From positions 2,553,001 to 2,617,000 of the forward strand of contig OX345639.1 in the NCBI GenBank assembly GCA_947044365.1: a stretch of DNA of 64,000 bases. Direction: 5' to 3'. The position numbers were made by a program, and so were the translations under genes. The DNA is from Petrosia ficiformis. Its lineage: Eukaryota; Porifera; Demospongiae; Haplosclerida; Petrosiidae. This document shows positions 35,869 through 47,227 of the stretch, one piece after another (position 1 is the first letter of the stretch; each line of letters begins with the position of its first letter). The notes under the pieces are model-generated. The model did no database searches, was not told where the DNA came from, and was given only the letters and a program-made list of their open reading frames with translations.

Positions 35869-38800
35869 CATACTGCATAGTACTATATACATGTTTGTGG
35901 AAAATTATATCCATTTTCTGTTAGTCTAATGATATACTAAACCACAGTAGCGAAAGTGACAGCAGTACACTTGGTAGATTCAAGTCATGTGCATGTGATT
36001 TACTTCATTGGTAAAGTTGATAAAAAATATTATACTACATGATAATTATTATGAGGATACTGTACAATGTATATCCACAAAGTTGAATTGAGTGTTGTAG
36101 TAATATAAAGTATAAAACCATGGTCTGTAAAATATCCATATCTGCTCTATATTACTTGCCTATACCTATATTTACCTATACATCTAGTCATCACCTATAC
36201 ATTCACCTATATATACCAGTATATATACCAGTATAGATACAACACTAACGTGTTATTAATTCACACAATTAACTACTTGAATAATATTCATTATAACCCA
36301 CCAAATCAGAGTTTGGAGGTTTTGTATGAATTAATCAAGGAAGAGTCCAAGCAAGGAATACTGGTGATACAAATTAGTCTAACTTAGAAATTCCTTATTC
36401 GTTCCACCACTAAATAATACTCATATATATTGTGGGCTTAATTGTTTAATAGTATATAGCATGTTTGTATCAAATACTAGGAGAGATCATCTGAATAATC
36501 GCACAATATCGGTATAATTATACCAGGGAAACATTTTTAAATGGCTATTTACACTACAAAGTGTCAAGAAATACCTATATTCAATGTAACAGTCTCCTGT
36601 ATATTAGTCCCAATAACTCGACATGTATACACTCCAGTATCATCAATACTTGGATTACTGATGCGTAACCGACTCACAACACCACCAGTAAGATTTCCAG
36701 TAAAGTCGATAGACTCACGAGTTCCATTATTACTATTAGTAATAGTGTATCTTCCTTCGTTTTCTAATATCTCATTATTTCTTATCCACTCTATACCACT
36801 TTGTAGAAAACCAAACATCTCACAGATCGGTAGGGAATTATCTTCACTTGGTAATGATGTTATGCCAACTATAAAAAAACATGTTATAATATAATTATAG
36901 TAATACTGCTATACTGTTTCATGTTCATTGATTATCACAATTTTGTAAGTTTTAATAAGACAATTATGATCCCAATGTGTTTAACAAAAAAAAAAAAACA
37001 AGTATGAAGAAAAGTATTCCTGTGATTGCTTAATTCCACAAACTACTTCTGTTTAACAACCATATAGTAGGGAATTATCGCTTTTATTAAAAGTCAAACA
37101 TTTCAACAGTTCTTCAGTGTACAACAAACAAAAAGAAAATGCAACAACTATATAACTGTATTATGAATCCTGATCACAGAGACAAGCTCTTCAAATATAT
37201 AGTGGGCAACAGTAAATACCAAAATACAAAGTAGTTATACCTATGCACAAGATATTTAGACTTGTTATAAATTTTGTTGTTAAGGTACCATTCCCACTGT
37301 ATTCATATACAGCATTGTACTGACTTTGTTTGCATACTTGTTAGGCATTAACTGTATCCCTAAATGTTCCTTATTATGGCTTGTAGGGCCATCCCTATGA
37401 TTGCTTTCCATGGGATATATATGTTTGTGTCACTTGCAAGTGTAAGTTGCGCTCAAGCGCGCAGTAACACGTGCTCAAGCTACAGACCAGGAGGAAGATA
37501 CAGGAAGAATGTAAAACTAAAATTGTTGTATATAGCAGAGAAACAGTAATGCAAACAACATGTGCTCTAACTATGGAACTGCTTGGTGTTACTGACTCTC
37601 TAGGCTTGAATGGACAATAAAAACAGAGTTTGTCATCAACATTTACTGTAAAGTAGTTATTGACAGTGAAATGGTGATCTAATACTTAATATTTTACCAG
37701 AAACAAGTTATAACAAGTAAATATATTTGAATATTCATTTGTTAAGAAAAGGTAGCATCGTTTCAGTCCTAATTATTATGTAAACTGTAAAGTTTCAAAA
37801 TGAAAAATGTAAAATTGACTTTGGATTTTGCGCTTAATCTTTTATATGTCTATTCAGCCATTTGCACAAGAAGCCAATGTAATTTGGTATCCAGCCAGTT
37901 GACTTCATATACATTACAAGCTAGCTGAATAGTAATCCCTTCTAAAAACAAGTCTAGAGACCATGAGTGTTAAAGTTACGTGTCTACTTAAAAAAGTAAT
38001 AATTTAGCCCCATTGGTTAATTTCGCAAACATAGTCAATATTACAACATTTTTCTTCAATTTACAACAAAACATGAATTTATTTTCATTTCACTGAAGCA
38101 CACATTTTTGGAAAACACTAAATGGTTTATTTTAAAGAAGCATCACTGGGATTACAGATTGAAATAGGCAAACAGAAGTGTAGTGTTAATCATTAAACTT
38201 CAAGCTAATGTAAAGTCCAATTATTATAAAATCTACATTCAGTTGATATATCAACTTGTAAATGCATGTGGCAAACATCATATACCTTTTAATATCAGGT
38301 CCACATTTCTATTGTAGTATGTATTGTCTGTTGTATGTTTAGCACTACATGTATAGTTACCAGAGTCTGTATATCTGAGTTCATTTATCACTAGTATACT
38401 AGTTCTAGTGGCATCAGCTATCCACACTTCAGAACGATCTACAGGTATATCACTCCCTTCATATTCCCACATCCATTCAAATGAACCAGAATTAACTAGT
38501 GTACATGAGATGCTAACAGAAGACTGAGGATTATCTGGTCCTAATGACACTTGTGATGGACTATCCTGGAACATCAGGGGATTTAGTGAAGGTGGTATGA
38601 GAGCTCCTGGAAATGATATTATAATAGCTATTTGTAAAGTGTAATGAAACTAACTTACCATTATAAAATTCCACTTCACTCAAGAGAAACCAGTCAATCT
38701 GAATACTGTCTATAAATATTATGTTGATGGTAAATACATTAGAAGACTCCATCAAAATTAGAGAAACATTTCTAAGTCTGGAGTCATTTTGATCGAGTTC

Positions 38801-39255
38801 ATCATTATCATCATATGTGAATGAGATACTTCTACTACCTCCACCCTGAAGTGATTCAGTAATAGATATTTGTGGTAGACCAATAGAATCCTTTGGAGAA
38901 TTGAAGAAATAAAGTACCACTCTTGAAACAGCCATTGGTAGAATAATCAACACATTACCACCTCCTGACTGTCGACTGAAAGCAAAGAAGCTTCCCAAGT
39001 CATCATATATTGAGTCTATTGGTCCAATTATATTATCTGTTAACTTAAAACAGCCTACTCCACAGTCCATACTAGTAAGATCAGATCCATTGAAAGGAGC
39101 TGCATTGCCAAATGTATAGAGTATGGGATCTGTAGTTACATAGAGAATGTAAAAGTATTAGTATTATTGACTGGATTAATCTCACCAACACGAGTCTGTG
39201 ATGTGACAACATGTAGTAATGAAAGTATTAGAAATAACAAAGTCCACATTGCCAT
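31973..39255 (-). CDS. Receptor IgR-A: discoidin-like domain, two Ig domains, one TM, short tyrosine tail
   Basis: Seven exons on the minus strand: 39255-39186, 39129-38659, 38606-38286, 36868-36575, 35227-35057, 32346-32293 and 32214-31973. Every junction is phase 1, total 540 residues. Exon 1 is a signal peptide (MWTLLFLILSLLHVVTS). Exon 2 is a beta-jelly-roll-like domain ending IQIDWFLLSEVEFYN. That end resembles the WLLFSEISFISD end of the discoidin-like domain of DDR1, so I infer a DDR-type DS-like domain. Exon 3 is Ig1 (ISCTLVN, WMWEYEGSD, DSGNYTCSAKH). Exon 4 is Ig2 (IEWIRNNE, DDTGVYTCRV). Exon 5 is a hinge of repeated STSMQSITA. Exon 7 holds the TM (TISVIGLLVLIITSVAILII) and a tail with NEVYNITD, NAAYSIC and DVYEEID. 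There is no kinase. It probably signals or adheres at the cell surface through recruited SH2 proteins. Confidence 0.87.
32596..33729 (+). mobile_element. Non-LTR-type retroelement insertion with A tail and target-site duplication
   Basis: The segment is bracketed by attatagtaatga at 32583-32595 and at 33730-33742, and its 3' end is a run of 26 A (33705-33730). Inside, 32659-32889 encodes a piece (FYRHLAEKLSERYDK, MGLLRCRLSFALLRAAIMC) like the C-terminal tail of reverse-transcriptase proteins common in sponges and cnidarians. The element is therefore 5' truncated. The equivalent intron of IgR-B (near 47965-48000) has no such segment. An inverted repeat (gggaggtttgataac and its complement) lies at 33556-33622. 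The target duplication is partly masked because the left flank repeats attatagtaa. Confidence 0.75.
34912..35000 (+). mobile_element. Partial MITE copy, family 1
   Basis: ttttagcgactaatgttgtaatcgctaaacttagtacatac repeats, in the same orientation, the 5' part of the element at 35381-35564. The part after 34995 (agaaattccttattc...attgtgggctt) recurs at 36385-36450. Confidence 0.7.
35060..35215 (-). repeat. Coding minisatellite in the IgR-A hinge exon
   Basis: About six 27-30-bp units encode S-T-S-(M/I)-Q-S-(I/L)-(T/A)-A/T. Units differ at single bases. IgR-B has no equivalent. The Ser/Thr-rich product is probably O-glycosylated. Confidence 0.9.
35381..35564 (+). mobile_element. MITE copy, family 1
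   Basis: Opens tgtgtactaattatagcgac and ends gcaattaacagtaggg. It matches the copy at 9635-9820 in the other orientation, including tttatatggcatattaggtg. It lies in IgR-A intron 4. Confidence 0.75.
35797..35862. repeat. AT dinucleotide repeat
   Basis: Two (TA) runs are separated by taattata. Simple sequence in IgR-A intron 4. Confidence 0.95.
37371..37425 (+). repeat. Dispersed repeat, tatggc...ccatccctatgattgctttcca
   Basis: The same string recurs at about 61287-61330 with few changes and, shorter, near 23401. It is a short interspersed element whose ends I cannot define. Confidence 0.55.
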
Positions 39256-40188
39256 TAATAATATCCAAATATGCTGCAAAATATATAAATATTAAAACCA
39301 TCTTAGACCAACAGATAAATAAACATTATAATTATTATACATGCAATAATACAATAAATATAGCCATTATGTATACATACAAATGATACACTATACATAC
39401 ACTATACATATAATATACATTATTGTAATGCCTGTTTATGATACCTGCTTCATTGGTGAAGTTGGTTAAAATATTATACTACATGATAATTATTATGGGG
39501 ACACTGTACAATGTATATCCAATAAATGACAAAGTTTACTGAAAGATAATTATAAGCTATAAGTATATAAAATGGGACAGCAATGTAATAGTAATAGTTA
39601 GTGTTAACGAAGCAAGTTGGTTTGTTAAGTTGTGAGTATATACGCAAGCCTTGTTGCAATTACAATGAAAATTAATCATTACAAATATAAATTACTTGAA
39701 CAAAATACTGTAATGATTACAATTACTAATTGAAAGTTTTCCAACTTTGTAATTAATTACACTTAACAATTACTTCCTAAATTAATTTAAATAAGATAGG
39801 TTAATACACATTTTGTAACAGCAATGACTAACTAAATCAAATCCTGATTAACTTTAAGTAGTACAAAATTTTCAAAGTTTTTTGGGAGCAAACGACACCT
39901 GTCTGACCTCAAACTTTTGCCAGCCTAGCTGAATAATTATGTAGAATATCTGGTTTCAGGAAATTGCCATAACAGTAAGTAGCATCTATGTGTCTGCAAT
40001 TGCTTCACTATGACAAGTTGGAATTTAATAATCAACTAACATATCAGTAATACTTCAGCAAGAAAACTTTTTACACAAATAGAAAGACATGCTAGATAGA
40101 GTGACGAACAAAAATAAGACAAAGGAGTCAGACAAAGAAAGAGGTGTTTAGAACAGGAAAGATAAGTACAGAGAAGATTGAACAGAGT

Positions 40189-40190
<2 letters not shown>

Positions 40191-40268
<78 letters not shown>
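40191..40268. repeat. GA dinucleotide microsatellite
   Basis: About 39 uninterrupted GA units. The minus-strand ORFs of Leu/Ser repeats here are products of this repeat. Confidence 0.97.
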
Positions 40269-40272
<4 letters not shown>

Positions 40273-41257
40273 ATGAAGTAACTGGGGAACAAAGAGTAAA
40301 AATTTTTTAATTTCATAATTATATATATACATTCATTCGTAGTATATAAATTTAGATAATAATTCTTTCAATGACCGTACTACACTTAAATCGCCTGTAA
40401 TGTATCATGCTTAGACATACTACACTAGCTTTAACCGCCAAATGGGTAATTGCATTGAAATCATGGATGACTAATTATATATACAGTAACTTATTCCACA
40501 ATCATACACTGTCACCTCAATCATAATAACAAAACAGACAATCAAAGATGCTATACATTTAGAAAATATTTTAAATAAAAACGATTCACAGTGTTTATTT
40601 CAGGCCAGAAATTAACCCAACATCACCACCCCACCCCCCCCCCCCACACACACACATATTTGTGCATCTTTCTTTAATGTTTATGCATGCATCACAGCAT
40701 TAGGTCACATGCACTAAATTCATTGTTTCTTCTCTTGTTTAAATGCAGTGGGCAGGTATTTAGTTTTATATGAGGTGTGAAGATTTACATAAACTTACAA
40801 AGCAGTAATACAGTAAGGTCATTTAAATCGGTTATAATAGCAAAACATTATCAATCGCCTTTCTCCTTTGCTACCGAGGTAAGTGTGGTTTTATGTATCA
40901 CGTGATTTCAATAATTATATTGTAATTATTAAAGATTGTTGTAGGCAAGATAAGAAACATTGTTTATGTGGTTTAGCTAGTAGTAAATTTTTAGCATGCA
41001 CCTCATTCCTCCCAAAGTTATAATTCTAGAATAAACACTGTCAGTTCATGGCAGTTGTGTTTTGATTTGATTTGCTTTTTTCTCTTATATATGTACTCTT
41101 GATTATCATGTGTTATACATTACAGATTTTAATTAAGCATTAATCAACTATATATATTACAAAATTGTGAGAAAACCGTTATCTATTTGATTTTTTTTCA
41201 CTAAAACAAGGTTTTTAAGTTAAGCATTATGTATAATTTATATTACTAATAACTCAC

Positions 41258-41325
41258 CTGTTAATTTCCGTTAGTCTTTCCTTTCTCTTGGTACCACAAG
41301 TCCACGACATCTATATTCAAAACAA
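41258..41325 (-). other. Candidate noncoding first exon of IgR-A
   Basis: The minus strand reads ...aaattaacag|gtgagtta with a consensus donor at 41257. The paralogous stretch at 53411-53478 keeps the donor (gttaacag|gtgagtta) although surrounding bases differ. The signal-peptide exons of both receptors are preceded by an identical acceptor (attttgcag|catatttgg), as needed for a spliced 5' UTR. The 5' limit is unknown. Confidence 0.45.
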
Positions 41326-43191
41326 ACCAATTAATTGGGGGGTTAGTTTTGTTTGAAGCTTGTAAATGCACGTCTTCAAAAGACTTTGCTTTGGTGACAT
41401 GTACAAATAATTAGAGTAGTGTGGCTATCTTGTGAAACGGCGACAGTTACAATTATAACTTTATTAAATTATACACTATAAGCTGCCATATGTGTCATGC
41501 ATCACACCATATGTCACGTATCCCTATTTGCAGTTAGTAAACATTCTAAAGTTGTTTTTTTAACTGAATAAACAGAGTCAACTTAGACTAAATCATTTAA
41601 ACAAACTTTATCTCAACAGTATTACATGTATTATATGTATGCACTTATTATGGTTGAAGTTGTCATCTCCACTTTTCAGAAATGCAATTCTACACTTCTT
41701 GTCATTCTTTAAGATCTCTTTTATGTATAACTATGTAATATAAACCCAACCACGATTGCCTCCATCCTTGTCCAACATGAACTGTACTGTTATTACTATT
41801 AAATAAGGACACTATTAATAATTGTGGATACTAAAAATGGATGTGTATATTAGGGATGGGCAATTATGCAAATATGAGTCAACAATTATTGTTTTTGCAA
41901 GTATCACGATTATTGCGATTATTGGCTACCTTACATATGTATGTAGATTTCATTCAACAATCAAATTGATACCTTTTATTTGTTGAGTAAACAGTGTTGA
42001 AAAACTGATTAAGATGTGATAGTACTGAAAACCTGAAGTTATGGCACAATAATCATTATTTTTGTGACCACGATATGGGAATATTTAGATGATACGATTA
42101 TCACTGAAAATTTTAATCATGATTATCACGATAATCAAAATATTGCCCATCCCTAGTGTATATTTAGTAGGTATTAATTTTAGCACATCAGTTCAGGATA
42201 TTAGTAAATGATAAGTGATTCTAACTTGAGGATCTAGTGTCTATTAGGCATACACAATACTCATACACAATGGAATCAATGACAAGGGTGTTGACTGCTG
42301 GCTGTATTTGTAAAAACACTTCTCGTGCTGCTTTCTACCAACAAACGAAGAATGGTTTTGGTATCTGCAGGTTTCTTAAAAGGTCTTCTATTCAATTTCA
42401 CAGCTGAGTAAGTCAAGATGTGGGAGTTGTCCTTGATAGCACAACACTCGCGCTATCGATCACTTTCTGCAACTAAAGAGGAGTATTATATGGCTGTCTT
42501 TTATCCAAAAAAGTAATAACTATAATCTAAATTGCTTAGATACTGTATTCTTGGTTTCTATGAGCAAAAGACCTACCTTGGAAACATCATTGATTACTTT
42601 GGGCTCCACCATCAGTACTTAAACTTTATCCACAGTAGTTCTATTGCATGTAGAAACCTTGAATACAATATCTAACCTATATAAGCCATGGGTGCAATTT
42701 AACCCAATTTGTGTGTTTGGGACGTTCATAAGCAACTTTTGTCAGCTTTCAAAGTTTAAATGAGTAAAGATTCTAACCTTGTTTGGTGAAAGGCAAGTGT
42801 TTATATTGCAGTAGTCAATGGACAACACCATTAAACTACAATCATAGCACGTAATATGAATAATTATGTATGACAACAATTCTTGTCTGCATAGAACATG
42901 ACCTTTCAGGATTGGAACCATCCCTCCTCCACCTGTGTCATAATATGTGTAGATGTAGAGAGCCTGGTCTCCAGGCTAGTATGCATAATGCTCACCCTCC
43001 ATGATTGCTTTTAGGTAAGTAAATAATTACTTATGCTCCTCCTAGGTACTAAATTCAGTTAGCTTCCTGTACAAAATGGCTGAATACCAAATATTCAAAT
43101 GTGATAATTCTTTCAAACTTATTATGTGTCACAAGTGTGGTTTTCATAAATAGTAAATTTTAACATACAACATCATTCATTATTGACTAAC

Positions 43192-44030
43192 CTTCTTTTA
43201 CAGCTTTTGCTACTATCAATTCAATAATTCTTTTTCTTAGTTTATCGTATGAATCTTCATCACACCAACCTGTTACCTCCTACAGTAGTATTACAATTGC
43301 TAAAACCTAAAACTAACTTAATATAAGGGGTTAAATAATTGTAACAATACTATAACTAAGATTACTGAGATATATCATACATTTTTATCAGATTAGAGTT
43401 ATTGCAATTATTATCATCCACACAAACATGAAATGAAAAATATCTTTGGGTCAATAACATATATCTCTACACACTGGTAATTATAATAATTGCAGAGGGC
43501 TAATAATAATTCCAATGATAATTGTGACTTATCAGCTGTTTACAATTAACAATGTACAAGTAGATTTCAATTTGATTTACATATATATGGTACTCACATG
43601 ACATTTCGTTTCTTTCCCATCATTTTTATGAATGATAGCTTGTAGACTATCATCATGTAAATCACAAAGTTGATAGAACTTTGGATCAAATATGTAAGCT
43701 GTTTCATCAATAGTTTCATCTGTGACATTAAAGATATATATGTACATCCACTGAATGATACCACACTTAATTTAATTATCTGTACTTTTATAAACAGTAA
43801 GACATACCAAATTATGTAATTTATATACAATGAGACACATACCTACAGTACTACTTAGCCTCTCTTGATCTAATCTCATACTCTCTTCTCTTGTCATCTC
43901 TCTCTGTCTCCTTGATTCATTCTCTCCACCAACTCCTAAGGGTCTTGCCATGCATTGTTGATACCCTCTTGAAGGTGCTATGACCTTAGTTTCCAAACTT
44001 CGAGGGACTCTAAAATCCAAACACTGATAC
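43192..44030 (-). pseudogene. Partial copy of GTF3C5 (exons 11-13)
   Basis: Exon equivalents lie at 44030-43843, 43719-43598 and 43279-43192, with all splice sites kept. Compared with the full gene at 55-63 kb, the first lacks one Glu codon, the second lacks 24 bases in frame (residues LPQQRQQ and a neighbour), and the third has the same length. Reading frames are open. The upstream exons 1-10 and the terminal exon are absent. It arose as the left end of the tandem duplication. It can no longer make TFIIIC subunit 5, but it may supply exons to a chimeric transcript from the MRPS31 copy upstream. Confidence 0.85.
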
Positions 44031-44047
44031 CTTTATAACAGAATAAA

Positions 44048-44813
44048 CGAGCGCCGTCGGGACGGGACCCTCGCCTACGTGGCAAAGTAATACAAAACAC
44101 TCCATTTTAAAAATATATATAATGAAGTGTATGAAACAAACAACACTTTTGTTACATAGAATAGAAATACAAATTTGAAAACATTTATGGGCATTAATTA
44201 AAACTGTTATATATATATATATATATATATATATAACTTTATATCCTAAAAGACAAAATAAGAATATCAATGAAAGAAATGCATAATTTGTATATATATC
44301 TTACATCTTATTCTCTGTTTTCCTTCGAAAAAGTTCTCAAGTCTACCTCTTAAAGTCTCCGTGTGAAAACGAATCACCTCTACCACGTGTTTAGTATGCA
44401 AGCATGCACGTACGTGCACATACCTGTAGGTGGAGCTAGGTAGCTCTCTATCTTGCATCAATGGTGATATAGTAGCAACCATTACATCGATTGTTTTAGT
44501 GGTTTGAAGTGTTTCTTGGCTAGCGACAGCCATGCAAGAGGATCACCTATGTTTTGTGTATCTATATTTACTCTCGTTATTGGCCTCGTTTCATCTTAAA
44601 GTCATGAAACGGTAACTGTGAGTTATAAAACTTGTCATAACTTTAGAACAAAAAGGTTTTGGAAGAATTCCTACGTTATTTTTTTTCCTTGTATAATTTG
44701 AAGTGTGCCAGTACCCCTTTTGAAATGTCAATGTTTTTATTTTTCAAGAAAAATTGCTGACACAGACAAAACGATTACCGTACCCTTCCGCCTACGCTAC
44801 GCGGCGAGGGTAA
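44048..44813. mobile_element. DNA-element insertion, absent from the paralogous site
   Basis: The uninterrupted site at about 56733 (agaataaatcaacagaatg) is split here by about 766 bp. The left edge carries gggaccctcgcctacgtggc, and the right edge carries cgcctacgctacgcggcgaggg. These are partial inverted repeats sharing ccctcgcc. A related copy is at 52230-52590. The ends are short of a perfect terminal repeat, so the class is uncertain. Confidence 0.7.
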
Positions 44814-45022
44814 TGAACAGAATGTGTAACATCAAATACAAACACATCAAATATAATTTAAAAGGTATTTGAAATACTTCTTAAATACTTTCTGATCCCT
44901 GTCAATAACGGCTACTGGCATAATTGGGATATCCAAGATGCTATACAGAATAAAGATCGCTGGCTAGCCATAATGATTATACTACCTGTTTTCACCATAG
45001 TAAAACAGAAAGATTACATTAC

Positions 45023-45037
45023 AATGATTACACATAG
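45023..45037. other. Tandem-duplication junction
   Basis: Left of 45023 the sequence matches GTF3C5 intron 10 (56884-56945, ending gattacattaca). Right of 45037 it matches MRPS31 intron 4 (29888 onward, gtaccaagtatctacaat). About 13 bases (atgattacacata) lie between and match neither side clearly. Confidence 0.88.
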
Positions 45038-45186
45038 TACCAAGTATCTACAATGCATATAAACAAAATATAAAATTGTTTTTTGAGTGTCCTAAGAAAT
45101 GATGCACAAATTCCCACATTTTTCAAACCCTACAATTTTCTTGGCAGAACCCTGAATACGAGGCTATGTACAATATTAGTACTTAC

Positions 45187-46518
45187 CAAGCCTTTTTCCT
45201 TCTGTGAAAGACAATGAAACTCTTGATCTTGGTTTCAAAGGTACAGAATGATCTTCTACTGGTGATATGGATTTAGTTGGCATTCCTAGTCTTCTTCTAA
45301 TATCATCTATCAAAGTTTTGCATGTAATGGACAGTATAACTATAATTATTATGTACAACTAATCTCATATAAGCTATGAATAATGACACTGATATCAATT
45401 ACTTTGGGATAATCATAACATACCATCTGTACGAATGTATATCTTCATATCACTGAGAATATCGCTATAATAGAAACAAACAGAAATCATAATTATATGA
45501 ATTAAATGTATAACTATTCAGTTCAAGGTACTAGTACTGTATAGTCTTAATCATCAGAGTGATACCTTCACTATTGAGAAAGGGTGTGAAGGGTCTAGTT
45601 ACAATTCCATTTATGGGCATGACATCATTAATGATATCATGGGCAGAAATATACATGTAAATGCATGCTACGTTTAATGACACTTCACATCATGTTGCTA
45701 GAATATTACTGCCGAGAACTGAATCAATATTCAGTAATATAGGATTATGACTTCACACAAATATCAAATCCAATAGACCACCTTGTGTTCATGACTGGAT
45801 TATATAATTAATACAAAGGCCACCATATTGGTAGACAACTAATGTTGAGTGGGACATGTAAAAGTATAACAGAGAGAAAGATATGCTTTATCAGCAGCTT
45901 TAATTCAAACTGTAGTTCAAATGTAATCTTTGGCTAGAAAGAAACCATAGAACAGAAAAGGATCCTAGACAACAAAATTTGAAATCTAAGGTTAATGATA
46001 GCTCTAACTGGATATTAAATTTCAAATTTCGAACGTCTTATCACGAGCTGTTGTATAACAAGTCTCCCTCCTCTAGCAAGAAGCTGGCCCAAAAGACTAC
46101 AGTGGGCTTGGTAAATGAAAATCCCTAGACACTAGGATGGAGGACACACCCACTTGAGATATTCAAATTCAAAGGTGCTGTTCTTATTATCACCTTAGAT
46201 CAGTTGCTGGTTCTGTTTCGTCCACTGTCTTCTCAGATTTTAGAAGTTTATCAAGAAAGCTGACGCTAACAGGAGGTGCATCACTTTCGTTCTGAGCTTC
46301 TTTCTTCTTTATCATTTTCTTTATCTTTCTTCTGTAGTTTTGCTCTGGACCCTTGTCACCTGCTTTCTTTATTGTCAAGTGACATATCTGGAGGTATTAA
46401 AAACTCAGGTTAATAATTTAAGGATCTTTTCAACAAAAATATATAATAATCTCAGAGAGTAAATATTAATACCTGAATGGTTAAACCAGTGGATTGCTTC
46501 AAAGTCTCCTGACGACAT
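45187..46518 (-). pseudogene. Partial copy of MRPS31 (exons 1-4) with intact promoter
   Basis: Exon equivalents are 46518-46473, 46359-46194, 45464-45424 and 45306-45187. All have the same lengths as in the full gene and the same splice sites. Substitutions are few (for example FEAIHWFNHSG against FKTIYWFNYSG). Exons 5-8, which carry the conserved mS31 core, are missing because the duplication broke in intron 4. It cannot make a working ribosomal protein by itself. The next minus-strand exons downstream are the GTF3C5 copies at 43.2-44.0 kb. Confidence 0.88.
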
Positions 46519-46589
46519 GGTAAATAGTTTGGTATGCCTAAAAACCTGACAGATCTTAGGCCCAACATTGTGAAACTCAGTATATCTGT

Positions 46590-46620
46590 TACCCACGTGG
46601 TTTCTCACCCACGTGGAAGA
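46590..46620 (-). promoter_or_regulatory. Doubled E-box upstream of the MRPS31 copy
   Basis: CACGTG at 46594-46599 and again at 46610-46615, both within cccacgtgg and separated by tttct. The parental promoter has one copy (31414-31419). A 16-bp tandem duplication explains the difference. Confidence 0.75.
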
Positions 46621-46715
46621 CTGGATAGCAAGACCAGTGTAATCACTCGAATGTTAATCATAGGATTTATACTATATTACTACAGTGATTGAGTGGTCAC
46701 TATAGTGTAATTATA

Positions 46716-46780
46716 CCTGGGCATACACCTTAAATCTTTCCATTTCTCAGGAGACTCTGCTACCAATAGCTCATCATTCA
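46716..46780 (-). pseudogene. Fragment of GTF3C5 exon 1, copy B
   Basis: Minus strand MNDELLVAESPEKWKDL. This is the counterpart of 31512-31582 and is closer to the parental exon (DELLVAESPEKWKDL). Confidence 0.85.
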
Positions 46781-46925
46781 TTTTCATTGTATACTTCTGT
46801 ATTATTTCTGCCATTTTTATGAGTTACATTTGTGTATAAAGCAATATTTAAAGAATAAAATATGATTACTTAGAGCAGAAGTACGAAACACTAAACATTT
46901 CTTGAACATTACTAACTCTTATCAG

Positions 46926-46977
46926 GTATTGTAGAAAGTGATGAAAAGTCTTTAGAGACACTTGGGAGGAATGGCAG
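46926..46977 (+). pseudogene. Inverted fragment of GTF3C5 exon 2, copy B
   Basis: Plus strand GIVESDEKSLETLG, matching exon 2 of GTF3C5 (GIVENDEKALETLGG). It points opposite to the exon 1 fragment beside it. It is the counterpart of 31724-31767. Confidence 0.8.
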
Positions 46978-47227
46978 GTATTGTGCGACAAAATGTAGTG
47001 ATAACTTTCTTTTGTTATTAAATTATAAAATAATAGCATTCTCTATCTAAGCAAACATAAATAATTATAGATGCACATTTGTCTATGCTGTAATATTACT
47101 AACTGAATAAACAGAATCACAAGTAACTTTAACAAATTTGAATTATTTGTGAACTTAATTTACTACATGTTTAGTTGTATTTCTTCTCTTCAATAATTAT
47201 TATTTTACTGTCACATGATCCACTGAT

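Larger units (their letters stand above)
39256..43191. other. Spacer upstream of IgR-A, unit A
   Basis: About 3.9 kb. It contains the candidate noncoding first exon of IgR-A (41258 upward), a GA microsatellite, a poly-C tract near 40629, and stretches paralogous to unit B. The pairs are 40850-41110 with 53095-53310, 41530-41830 with 54540-54830, and 42170-42280 with 54835-54945. From 42285 to 42920 it has sequence with no counterpart in unit B, where the last GTF3C5 exon lies. No other gene is supported. Confidence 0.6.

Noticed and set aside
36564..36894. 117-residue plus-strand ORF
   Set aside because: It is antisense to the Ig2 exon of IgR-A, which has the WxxN and DTGVYTC signature and matching splice phases.
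40036..40332. Minus-strand ORFs of about 60-100 residues with long Leu/Ser runs
   Set aside because: They translate the GA/CT microsatellite at 40191-40268 and have no other protein character.
43192..44030. A second functional GTF3C5 gene
   Set aside because: Only three internal exons are present. The N-terminal ten exons and the terminal exon are missing.
45187..46518. A second functional MRPS31 gene
   Set aside because: Exons 5-8 with the conserved mS31 core are absent. The next sequence is GTF3C5 intron.
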